Below are positions 57,262 to 64,000 of a stretch of 64,000 nt of DNA, piece after piece. Under the pieces are notes generated by a model. It was not told where the DNA came from, made no database searches, and saw only the letters and a list, made by a program, of their open reading frames with translations. The position numbers were made by a program, and so were the translations under genes. Positions within the stretch are counted from its first letter, which is position 1, and every line of letters starts with the position of its first letter. Source of the stretch: Amycolatopsis pretoriensis. GTDB taxonomy: Bacteria; Actinomycetota; Actinomycetes; Mycobacteriales; Pseudonocardiaceae. The DNA lies in assembly GCF_900107925.1 (NCBI RefSeq), contig NZ_FNUJ01000006.1:62001-126000 (forward strand). Direction: 5' to 3'.

Positions 57262-58626
57262 ATGTCGCACCAGACTCCCGCGGCGCTGACCGCCGACCCG
57301 ATCTCCGAGCCCCCCGCGCCGAGCGAGGCGCCTCGCCCCCGCCTGTGGTCGCGGCTGATGGACCGCGACGTCGGGATCGTCCCGATCCCGGTCTACGTCG
57401 TCCTCGTCGCCCTGCTGATCACGTTCGTCTTCACGCACAACGTCACCGGCGAGCTGGCGACGGTGATCGGCCTGATGGTCGCGTTCGCCTTCACCCTCGC
57501 CGAGATCGGCAAGCGGGTGCCGGTACTGCGCAGCATCGGCGGCGCGGCCATCCTCGTCACTTTCGTCCCCTCGTACCTGGCCTTCCGCGGCTGGATCCCG
57601 GCCCCGGCAGCGAAGGCCCTCGGCGACTTCTTCACGACGTCGAAGGTGCTGAACCTGTTCATCGCCTTCGTGATCGTGGGCAGCATCCTCAGCATGGATC
57701 GCCGAATCCTGGTCCGCGGTTTCGCCAAGATCTTCGTGCCGCTGCTGGCCGGCAGCGTCGTCGCGTTCACCGTCGGCACCGGCGTGGGGACCGCGCTCGG
57801 CCTGGGCTGGAAGGAGACGATCTTCTTCGTCGTCGTCCCGATCATGGCCGGTGGCGTCGGCGAAGGTGCCATCCCGCTCACCATCGGCTACGCCGCGATC
57901 CTCGGCACCGCGCAAGGCCCGTTGCTGGCCAAGGTGCTGCCGGCCGTGCTCGTCGGCAACCTCGTCGCCATCCTGCTGTCCGGACTCCTCAACCTGCTGG
58001 GCAAGCGCCGTCCGCACCTCACCGGGAACGGCCGGCTCGAACCGGGCGGGGGAACCGACCTCCTCGACGGCCTGGACCGCAAGAAGCCGGACCTCACGCC
58101 CCAGTCGATCGCCGCCGCCGGGGTCACCGCGGTCGTGCTCTACCTCTGCGGTGTGCTGGCCCTCGACCTGCTCGGCTTCCCCGCCCCCGTCGTGATGCTC
58201 GCCCTGGCCGTGCTGCTCAAGCTCGCCCACGGCGTCACCCCGCGGCTGCAGGACGGCGCCACCTTCGTCTACAGCTTCTGCCTCACCGCGCTCGCCTTCC
58301 CGGTGCTGTTCACCTTCGGCCTCGTCCAGGTCCCGTGGAAGACGCTGATCGCCGGCTTCACGCCGTCGCACCTCCTGACGATCGTCGCGACGGTGCTCGC
58401 CATGGTCGCCACCGGGTTCGTGGTCTCCCGCTGGGTCCGGATCCACCCCGTGGAGGGCGCGATCGTCGCCGCCACCCACAGCGGCATGGGCGGCGCCGGC
58501 GACATCGCGATCCTGTCCGCGAGCAATCGCATGCGGCTGATGCCCTTCGCCCAGATCGCCACCCGCATCGGCGGGGGCATCACCATCACGCTGGCCCTGC
58601 TGGCCGCGCACACCTTCGGCCTCTGA
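57262..58626 (+). CDS. 2-hydroxycarboxylate transporter (2HCT/CitS family)
   Basis: A 454-residue membrane carrier with roughly 11-12 helices. Both inverted re-entrant loops are visible: PIMAGGVGEGAIPLTIGYA and ATHSGMGGAGDIAILSASNRMRLMPFAQIATRIGG, whose GGxG motifs and terminal Arg define the CitS/2HCT family. Members import citrate, malate or lactate with Na+ or H+. The ATG at 57262 is chosen because AAGGGA precedes it; the longer frame upstream is not conserved. Such carriers are uncommon in actinomycetes. Confidence 0.9.
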   Translation: MSHQTPAALTADPISEPPAPSEAPRPRLWSRLMDRDVGIVPIPVYVVLVALLITFVFTHNVTGELATVIGLMVAFAFTLAEIGKRVPVLRSIGGAAILVTFVPSYLAFRGWIPAPAAKALGDFFTTSKVLNLFIAFVIVGSILSMDRRILVRGFAKIFVPLLAGSVVAFTVGTGVGTALGLGWKETIFFVVVPIMAGGVGEGAIPLTIGYAAILGTAQGPLLAKVLPAVLVGNLVAILLSGLLNLLGKRRPHLTGNGRLEPGGGTDLLDGLDRKKPDLTPQSIAAAGVTAVVLYLCGVLALDLLGFPAPVVMLALAVLLKLAHGVTPRLQDGATFVYSFCLTALAFPVLFTFGLVQVPWKTLIAGFTPSHLLTIVATVLAMVATGFVVSRWVRIHPVEGAIVAATHSGMGGAGDIAILSASNRMRLMPFAQIATRIGGGITITLALLAAHTFGL

Positions 58627-58643
58627 CGACAAGGAGCACCACC

Positions 58644-58940
58644 ATGGTCTGGGAAATCGCGCGGATCGACGTCCGGCCGGGCGACGAAGCCGCGTTCGAG
58701 AAAGCCGTCGGCGAGGCCGTCCCGCTGTTCGAAAGCGCCGGGGGATGCCACGGCGTCCGGTTGCGCCGCGGTGTCGAACAGCCCCAGCGGTACTGGCTCG
58801 TCGTCGAGTGGGAGACCGTCGAGGACCACACCGTCCGGTTCCGCGGCTCCCCCGGGTTCGCCCGCTGGCGCGAGCTGGTTGGCGGCTACTTCGCCGCTGC
58901 ACCCCAGGTGGAGCACGTCAACGCCGTGGAGCTGCCGTGA
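58644..58940 (+). CDS. antibiotic-biosynthesis-monooxygenase-domain protein
   Basis: A 98-residue ABM-fold ferredoxin-like protein (EIARIDVRPGDEAAFEKAVGEAVPLFESAGGCHGVRLRRGVEQPQRYWLVVEWETVEDHTV). Members are heme-independent quinol oxygenases, haem oxygenases or pathway accessory proteins. AAGGAG lies upstream. It is located between the transporter and the regulator and may act on a quinone-like intermediate, but the function is open. Confidence 0.85.
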   Translation: MVWEIARIDVRPGDEAAFEKAVGEAVPLFESAGGCHGVRLRRGVEQPQRYWLVVEWETVEDHTVRFRGSPGFARWRELVGGYFAAAPQVEHVNAVELP

Positions 58941-59005
58941 CCACGGCCGTCCCCCTCCGGTCGGTAAGCTGCGCTTGCCCGCAGGTCGCCGACGGAGGGA
59001 GGGAC

Positions 59006-59890
59006 ATGGCACCGACCCCGCTCACCCGGCAGGTCGCCGCGCGCATCCTCGACTACATCCGCGACGAGCGGGCCGACGCGGGTACGCGGCTGGTCGAGCG
59101 CACCCTCGCCGAGCACCTGCGCGTGTCCCGCTCCCCCGTGCGCAACGCGCTGCGGCTGCTCGAGGACACCGGCGTGGTCGCCCCGGCCGAGCGCGGCGGC
59201 TACACGGTCGTGCGCACCGGCGAGCAACTCGATGACGTCGCCCTCGAAGAGACGAGCGACGACGAGACCCTCTACCTGCTGATCGCCGCCGACCGCCTCG
59301 ACGGCAAGCTGCCCGACCGCGTCACCGAAAGCGCACTCGCCCGCCAGTACAACCTGTCGCCCGCGGACCTCAACCGCACGCTGCGGCGTATCTCGGCCGA
59401 GGGCTGGATCGAGCGACTTCCCGGCTACGGCTGGGAGTTCCAGCCCGCCCTGACCTCCGAACGCGCCTACGCGGACAGTTACCGCTACCGGCTGATCATC
59501 GAACCCGCCGCGATCCTCGAACCGACGTTCGTCCTCGACCGCCGCGCCATCGAGGAAGTCCGTGCCCAGCAGCAGAAGCTGGCCGACGGCGCCATCTACG
59601 AGGTGGGCAACGCGGAGCTGTTCGCGCTCAACCGCGCCTTCCACGAGGCGATCATGGAGTGCAGCGCCAACACCTTCCTCATCGAGGGTCTCCGGCGCAT
59701 CGACAACCTCCGGCGGCTCATCGAGTACCGCCGCTCCCTCGAACGCGACCGCGCGCTCATCCGCTGCCGCGAGCACGTCGAAATCGCCGACCTGCTCCTC
59801 GCCGGCCGCCGCGGCGACGCCGCCGAGCGAATGCGCGAACACCTCAGCACCGTGGGCGAAGAGAAGGTGGCAGACAGCGCGCTGCGCTGA
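59006..59890 (+). CDS. GntR/FCD regulator with two winged helices
   Basis: A 294-residue regulator. The first DNA-binding domain is about residues 5-70 (TRQVAARILDYIRDERADAGTRLVERTLAEHLRVSRSPVRNALRLLEDTGVV). A second winged-helix-like unit follows at about 88-150 (LIAADRLDGKLPDRVTESALARQYNLSPADLNRTLRRISAEGWIERLPGYGWEF). An FCD domain with RYRLIIEPAAIL and FHEAIMECSAN closes it. The duplicated reader is uncommon for GntR proteins. GGAGGGAGGGA precedes the ATG. It probably controls both operons of the divergon. Confidence 0.88.
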   Translation: MAPTPLTRQVAARILDYIRDERADAGTRLVERTLAEHLRVSRSPVRNALRLLEDTGVVAPAERGGYTVVRTGEQLDDVALEETSDDETLYLLIAADRLDGKLPDRVTESALARQYNLSPADLNRTLRRISAEGWIERLPGYGWEFQPALTSERAYADSYRYRLIIEPAAILEPTFVLDRRAIEEVRAQQQKLADGAIYEVGNAELFALNRAFHEAIMECSANTFLIEGLRRIDNLRRLIEYRRSLERDRALIRCREHVEIADLLLAGRRGDAAERMREHLSTVGEEKVADSALR

Positions 59891-59924
59891 CCCCTTCCCC
59901 GCCACGACCTCCAGGAGTACGACC

Positions 59925-60842
59925 ATGCCTTCTTCGTTCAGCCGCCGGACTTTCGTGTGCGCGACCGGCGCCGCGGCCGTGCTCGGTGCAGCGCCGGTCA
60001 CCGCGTCCGCCGCGGTGCCCCGGCGCGAGCCGCCCTTCGGCGCGACGGACTGCCACATCCACATCCTCGACCCGGACCGCTTCCCCTACCCGAACCCGGG
60101 TGACCAGCCGCCTCCCGCGTCCACTGTGGACGACTATCGTCGCCTTCGTTCGAGGCTCGGCCTGACCAGGACCGTCGTGGTCACTCCGTCCAACTACGGC
60201 ACGGACAACCGCTGCACCCTCGACGCCCTCGATCAGCTGGGCCACCAGGCGCGTGGCGTAGCCGTGATCGACGAGTCCTTCACCGACGCGCAACTGCGCG
60301 CCATGCACGCACAGGGCGTTCGCGGCATCCGCTTCAACCTCACCCGTCCCGGCGGGGTCGGCGCCGACCTCATCCCGAAACTGGCCGCGCGGATCGCGCC
60401 GCTTGGCTGGCACGTGCAGATCCACATGACCCCCGACGGGATCGTCGCGAACCTCGAGCGGCTGCGCGACCTGCCGACCGACCTGGTCATCGACCACATG
60501 GGCCGCATCCGTGACCGCACCGACCCCGCGTTCGCCACGATCCTCCGCCTCATCGACGCGGGCCACACCTGGGTCAAGCTCTCCGGGGTCTACCTCGAAT
60601 CCACCGGCGGACCACCCGCCTACGCCGACCGCGCCGCGGTGGCACGCGCCTTCGTGCGGGCCTCTCCCGAGCGGCTGGTGTGGGGCACCGACTGGCCCCA
60701 CACCACGGCTTTGCGCGGCGAAGTTCCCATGCCCGATGATGTCGCGATGCTCGACATGCTCCACGACTGGGCCGGCGACAACCGGACGTGGCACCGGATC
60801 CTGGTGCGCAACCCGGCTCGCCTCTACCACTGGAGCAACTGA
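59925..60842 (+). CDS. Tat-exported amidohydrolase (LigI-like lactonase family)
   Basis: A 305-residue protein with a twin-arginine signal (SRRTFVCATGAAAVLGAA, Arg7-Arg8, cleavage near ASA-AV). The mature part is an amidohydrolase-2 barrel: TDCHIHILDPDRFPYPNPG (His44, His46), VVVTPSNYGTDNRCTLDAL, HVQIHMT, VIDHMGRI and WGTDWPHT. The pattern matches 2-pyrone-4,6-dicarboxylate hydrolase and sulfomuconolactone hydrolase relatives. Export to the cell surface is unusual for that group and suggests the lactone is opened outside before uptake by the 2HCT carrier. Confidence 0.88.
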   Translation: MPSSFSRRTFVCATGAAAVLGAAPVTASAAVPRREPPFGATDCHIHILDPDRFPYPNPGDQPPPASTVDDYRRLRSRLGLTRTVVVTPSNYGTDNRCTLDALDQLGHQARGVAVIDESFTDAQLRAMHAQGVRGIRFNLTRPGGVGADLIPKLAARIAPLGWHVQIHMTPDGIVANLERLRDLPTDLVIDHMGRIRDRTDPAFATILRLIDAGHTWVKLSGVYLESTGGPPAYADRAAVARAFVRASPERLVWGTDWPHTTALRGEVPMPDDVAMLDMLHDWAGDNRTWHRILVRNPARLYHWSN

Positions 60843-61104
<262 letters not shown>

Positions 61105-61219
61105 CCAGGAAGCCGCACGCGTCGACCTCCGCGCCGGTGAGGCCGAGCGATGCGATGACGTGGAGCGCCTCGGAGGGGAGGCCGTCGTGCAGGATTGCGG
61201 TGTAGCTCCCGAGCTTTAC
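61105..61219 (-). pseudogene. start-lost, truncated sugar-phosphate isomerase/epimerase fragment
   Basis: After the IolH-like stop, the minus strand reads VKLGSYTAILHDGLPSEALH and VIASLGLTGAEVDACGFL, the N-terminal barrel strand of TIM-barrel sugar isomerases. Its first codon is GTA, where GTG would be expected. The neighbour ends in TAA where TGA would give the usual GTGA junction. A single G-to-A change explains both. Homology stops about 38 codons later, before the CGG run. Confidence 0.7.
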
Positions 61220-62079
61220 CCCAGCTCCTTTGTGATGCGTTCGAGCATGAACGTCGACGACTCCACGGCGCGTTCCTCCCAGGCGAAGACGCACACCGTC
61301 GCGACCCCGTCGAACTCGATGTCCCGCAGCGTGCCGAAGAAGGCGTCCCAGTCGACCTCGCCCTGGCCGATGTCGAGGTGCTGGTGGATGCGGGCCGGCG
61401 TGCCGGGTGGGTTCATGATGTAGCGCAGGCCCGAGGAACCCTTGTGGTTGAACGTGTCGGCCAGGTGCAGGTGGGTCAGTTTCGACCCGGCGTACCGCAG
61501 CATCTCACCGACGTCGGCGCCGGGGTCGTCGCCGGAGAGGTGGAACGTGTGCGGCGCGCAGTACAGGTAGTTGACCCACGGCTTGTTGATCGCCCGCACC
61601 AGGTCGACACCCGCGTCGTTGACCTCGCAGAAGTCGTCCGGGTGCGGTTCGAGGGTCAGCGCGATGCCCTCGCGCTCGAACACCGGCAGCAGCTCCTCCA
61701 ACGACCGCCAGAACGCGGCCTCGCTTTCCGCCGCCCGCTCCGGGCGGCCGTTGAACTCCGAGTTCATCAGCTCGCAGCCCAGTTCGGCGGTGACCTCGAT
61801 CATCCGCTTCCAGTACCGCACCGCGGCCTGGCGCTCGGTCTCGTCCGGGCTGGACCACTTGTACAGCGGCAGCACGCTCGACAGCGAAACGCCGGTTTCG
61901 CGCAGCACCGCCTTGAGTTCGGCGACCTTCTCGTCGTCGGCCCGCGGGTGCAGGAAGAACGGCATGAAGTCGTCGCGGGGCGACAGCTCGATGTACTCGT
62001 AGCCGATGTCCGCCACCGTCCGGACCATCTCCGTCATCGGCAGCTTCCGCAGCATGTACGGGTCGAGGGCGATCTTCAC
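61216..62079 (-). CDS. sugar-phosphate isomerase/epimerase, IolH-like
   Basis: A 287-residue TIM-barrel protein (AP endonuclease 2 superfamily). MKIALDPYMLRKLPMTEMVRTVADIGYEYIELSPRDDFMPFF at the start resembles IolH of inositol catabolism. Metal ligands are probably Glu in TLEPHPDDFCEVND, His in CAPHTFHLSGDDPG, THLHLADTFNHKG and HQHLDIGQGEVDW. It is coupled to the dehydrogenase by GTGA overlap and probably isomerises an inositol-derived keto-intermediate. Confidence 0.85.
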   Translation of the reverse strand: MKIALDPYMLRKLPMTEMVRTVADIGYEYIELSPRDDFMPFFLHPRADDEKVAELKAVLRETGVSLSSVLPLYKWSSPDETERQAAVRYWKRMIEVTAELGCELMNSEFNGRPERAAESEAAFWRSLEELLPVFEREGIALTLEPHPDDFCEVNDAGVDLVRAINKPWVNYLYCAPHTFHLSGDDPGADVGEMLRYAGSKLTHLHLADTFNHKGSSGLRYIMNPPGTPARIHQHLDIGQGEVDWDAFFGTLRDIEFDGVATVCVFAWEERAVESSTFMLERITKELG

Positions 62080-63092
62080 CGCGCACCTCCGGCGTAGAAG
62101 GCGGGCCGGTCCTTCATGTCGACGCCGACGGTCCGGCCCGATCGCAGCGCTTCGACGGTGGCGTCGGTGATGACCGTCGCGGCGTAGCCGTCCCAGGCCG
62201 ACGGCCCGGTCGGCTCCCCCGCCGCGACCGCGTCGATCCACTCCTGGAACTCGACGTCGAACGCGGTGACGAACCGCTCGCGCCAGTCCTGCGGCACGGC
62301 GGTGCGGGTCGTGCCCGCGGAGCGGACCGTCGCGCGGGCGGGCTCGGGCAGGCGGGCCAGCCCGGTCTCCCCCACCGTCTCGCACTGGATGTCGTAGCCC
62401 CACTGGCAGTTGACGAACACCTCGAGGTCGATCCGGATCCCGGACGCGGTCTCGAACAGCATGATCTGCGGGTCCTGCAGCTCGGCGTGGGCGTGCCGGG
62501 TCCGGCGCGGCGCCAGCACCTGGACGGCGACGATCTCGTCGTCGAGCAGCCACCGCAGGACGTCGATCTCGTGCACGGCCGTGTCCTGCGCGGCCATCGC
62601 CGAGTGGTAGGACTCCGGCACCGACGGGTTGCGGTGCGCGCAGTGCACCATCAGCGGCGCACCGATCCCCCCGGCGTCCAAAATGGACTTGAGCTCCCGG
62701 TAGCCGCTGTCGTAGCGCCGCATGAAGCCGACCTGGACCAGCCGCCGCCCGGCGGCCTGCTCGGCCTCGACGATCCGCAGGCAGTCGGCCGCTTCGGTGG
62801 CCAGGGGCTTCTCGCAGAACACCGGCTTGCCCGCGGCGATCGCGGCCAGCACGTGCTCGGCGTGGGTCGGTCCCCAGGACGTCACCAGCACCGCGTCGAC
62901 GTCCGGCTGCCCGATCAGGTCCGCGCCGGTCGCGACGGCCCGGGCACCGACCCTTGCCGCCACTTCGGCGGCCCGGTCGGCGTCGATGTCGGTGACGGCG
63001 ACGACCTCGGCACCGGTGATCACCTCGGTCAGGCGCCGGATGTGGTCCTGGCCGATCATGCCGGCGCCGATCACTCCCACCCGTACGGTCAC
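62076..63092 (-). CDS. iolG: Gfo/Idh/MocA oxidoreductase, inositol 2-dehydrogenase-like
   Basis: A 338-residue NAD(P)-dependent dehydrogenase. The Rossmann motif GVIGAGMIGQDHIRRL with AVTDID, the EKPLA motif (CEKPLATEAADC, catalytic Lys) and VGFMRRYDSGYRELK with HEIDVLRWLL match myo-inositol 2-dehydrogenase. GGAG precedes the GTG at 63092. It oxidises myo-inositol to scyllo-inosose or handles a related polyol. The gene symbol is based on pattern and context only. Confidence 0.85.
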   Translation of the reverse strand: MTVRVGVIGAGMIGQDHIRRLTEVITGAEVVAVTDIDADRAAEVAARVGARAVATGADLIGQPDVDAVLVTSWGPTHAEHVLAAIAAGKPVFCEKPLATEAADCLRIVEAEQAAGRRLVQVGFMRRYDSGYRELKSILDAGGIGAPLMVHCAHRNPSVPESYHSAMAAQDTAVHEIDVLRWLLDDEIVAVQVLAPRRTRHAHAELQDPQIMLFETASGIRIDLEVFVNCQWGYDIQCETVGETGLARLPEPARATVRSAGTTRTAVPQDWRERFVTAFDVEFQEWIDAVAAGEPTGPSAWDGYAATVITDATVEALRSGRTVGVDMKDRPAFYAGGAR

Positions 63093-63108
63093 GGCGGGTT
63101 CTCCTTTC

Positions 63109-63450
63109 TCAGTCGGCCGTCTTGACGGCCAGGACGGGCACGTTCGCGGCGAGCAGCAGCCGCTGGGCGAGGCTGCCCAGCAGCGCCTTGCCCACCGGCG
63201 AACGGCGTTTCATGCCGATGACCAGCAGCTCGACCTCGCCGGCGTGCTCGTCGAGCAACGCCAGGACGTGGTCGGCTACGTCGACGTTCGGCGGGCGTTC
63301 GAGCACCTTCGCGTCGGCGGGCTCTTCAAGCGGGCTCAGCCGCAGGTTCGCCACCAGCAGCGGGGTGCCGCGCAACTCGGCCTCCTCGACCGCTCGGGCC
63401 AGCGCGAGGTCGCCTTCCCCGGAATCGGTGACGGCCACGAGGATCGCCAT
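63109..63450 (-). CDS. universal-stress-protein-like (Usp) single-domain protein
   Basis: A 113-residue Usp fold: MAILVAVTDSGEGDLALARAVEEAEL at the N-terminus, LLVIGMKRRSPVGKALLGSLAQRLLLAANVPVLAVK at the C-terminus. The ATP-binding loop G-2x-G-9x-G(S/T) is nearly met by GMKRRSPVGKALLGS. It lies two bases after the transporter stop and 16 bases before iolG, so it belongs to the operon; a Usp in a transport operon often sets transporter activity. Confidence 0.86.
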   Translation of the reverse strand: MAILVAVTDSGEGDLALARAVEEAELRGTPLLVANLRLSPLEEPADAKVLERPPNVDVADHVLALLDEHAGEVELLVIGMKRRSPVGKALLGSLAQRLLLAANVPVLAVKTAD

Positions 63451-63452
63451 GG

Positions 63453-64000
63453 TCAGGCCCCCTTTCCGGCCAGTGCGGGCTCCCGGGTGAACCGGGTGTG
63501 CAGCTCGGTCTCCAGCCGTTCCAGCGAACGGCCCCGCGTCTCGGGGACGGCCTTCGCGACGAAGGTGATCGCGCCGATGCCGAGGACGACGAAGATGAAG
63601 AACGTGTTCGAGATGTGCAGGGCGTCGACCAGCACCGGGAAGCTCAGGCCGATCGCGAAGTTGGTCAGCCACAGCACCAGCCCGGCGATGCCCATGCCGA
63701 GGCCGCGCAGCTTGAGCGGGAAGATCTCCGACAGCATCAGCCAGGTGACCGGCGAGATCGCGCCCTGCTGGAAGGCCAGGAACGTGACCGTCAGCGCGAG
63801 CACCACGAACGCCCGGCCCTGCCCGGCGGGCAGCAGCAGGGAGAACACGCCGATCAGCAGCAGCGCCGTGGTCGTGCCGATCTGCCCGACGATCAGCATC
63901 GGCCGCCGGTTCACCTTGCCCAGCAGGTAGATGCCGACGAAGGTGGCCACGACCGAGATGACGCCGTTGGCGATGTTCGCCGTGAGCGCTCCATCGGCCG
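63453..64000 (-). CDS. MFS sugar/inositol transporter, C-terminal half (partial)
   Basis: At least 182 residues of a sugar-porter MFS protein. The frame continues beyond the right edge. Visible are GKVNRRPMLIVGQIGTTTAL (loop with RRPML), SPVTWLMLSEIFPLKLRGLGMGIAGLVLWLTNF (the sugar-porter PESPR-like and E-IFP-LRG motifs) and VPETRGRSLERLE at the C-terminus. PVTWLMLSEIFPLKLRG and VPETRG are diagnostic of IolT/XylE-type carriers. It is the first gene of the inositol-like operon. Confidence 0.9.
   Translation of the reverse strand, partial: ADGALTANIANGVISVVATFVGIYLLGKVNRRPMLIVGQIGTTTALLLIGVFSLLLPAGQGRAFVVLALTVTFLAFQQGAISPVTWLMLSEIFPLKLRGLGMGIAGLVLWLTNFAIGLSFPVLVDALHISNTFFIFVVLGIGAITFVAKAVPETRGRSLERLETELHTRFTREPALAGKGA

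Overview
The window is about 70% G+C or higher, uses GTG starts freely, and most neighbouring genes overlap by GTGA or ATGA. It carries actinobacterial marker families: a mycobacterial-type SigC, a SoxR with a [2Fe-2S] cluster, an F420-type LLM oxidoreductase, an MT0933-like small protein and a DinB protein of the mycothiol-enzyme type. I read it as chromosomal DNA of a soil actinomycete, most likely Pseudonocardiaceae (Amycolatopsis-like). The genus is inferred; no rRNA or tRNA gene was seen.

Layout. 0-3.8 kb: ssb tail, small unknown protein, a repeat-rich gene-free stretch, pirin, and a GntR/hydrolase pair. 3.8-10.6 kb: ThDP enzyme, PLP decarboxylase, PAP2 phosphatase, and a response regulator/kinase/lipoprotein operon. 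10.6-12.5 kb: a compact SoxR regulon in which two promoters with the same architecture drive a methyltransferase and an FMN reductase. 12.5-24.8 kb: housekeeping and stress genes (paralogous charged proteins, two SDRs, recQ, an adenosine deaminase relative, a MoxR/VWA pair, an aldo/keto reductase, a cREC protein, sigC and a secreted protein). 24.8-37.5 kb: a PadR-controlled carotenoid oxygenase operon, ROK, a MarR/PNPOx divergon with overlapping start codons, an ArsR/beta-phosphoglucomutase/GH65 phosphorylase operon, Ppx/GppA, a sortase whose catalytic Cys is replaced by Ser, and an LLM oxidoreductase.

The last 26 kb is mostly catabolic. (1) 37.86-45.18 kb is one co-directional block: FCD regulator, nitrilase-family amidase, DUF2848, cupin, a complete NitT/TauT-type ABC importer, a flavin ring hydroxylase and a second, signal-less binding protein. 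It looks like an undescribed uptake and degradation pathway for a small N-containing, probably aromatic compound. (2) 45.19-46.79 kb is a gene graveyard: a flavin-monooxygenase stub, two decayed acyl-CoA dehydrogenases and a regulator tail. (3) 46.76-53.69 kb is a LacI-controlled rhamnoside system (two permeases, binding protein, GH78) with a clear promoter, operator and leader ORF. (4) 54.2-60.84 kb is a divergon: a Tat-exported LigI-like hydrolase, a 2-hydroxycarboxylate transporter, a beta-decarboxylating dehydrogenase and a semialdehyde dehydrogenase. Together these suggest a lactone/hydroxy-acid route. (5) 60.9-64 kb is a myo-inositol-like operon (MFS transporter, Usp, IolG-like, IolH-like) followed by a start-lost, truncated isomerase fragment.

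Two of these are the best candidates for new biology: the 37.9-45.2 kb degradation cluster and the 54-61 kb lactone/hydroxycarboxylate divergon. The best regulatory finds are the paired SoxR promoters and the MarR/PNPOx dyad, where two leaderless genes appear to start back to back on the same palindrome.
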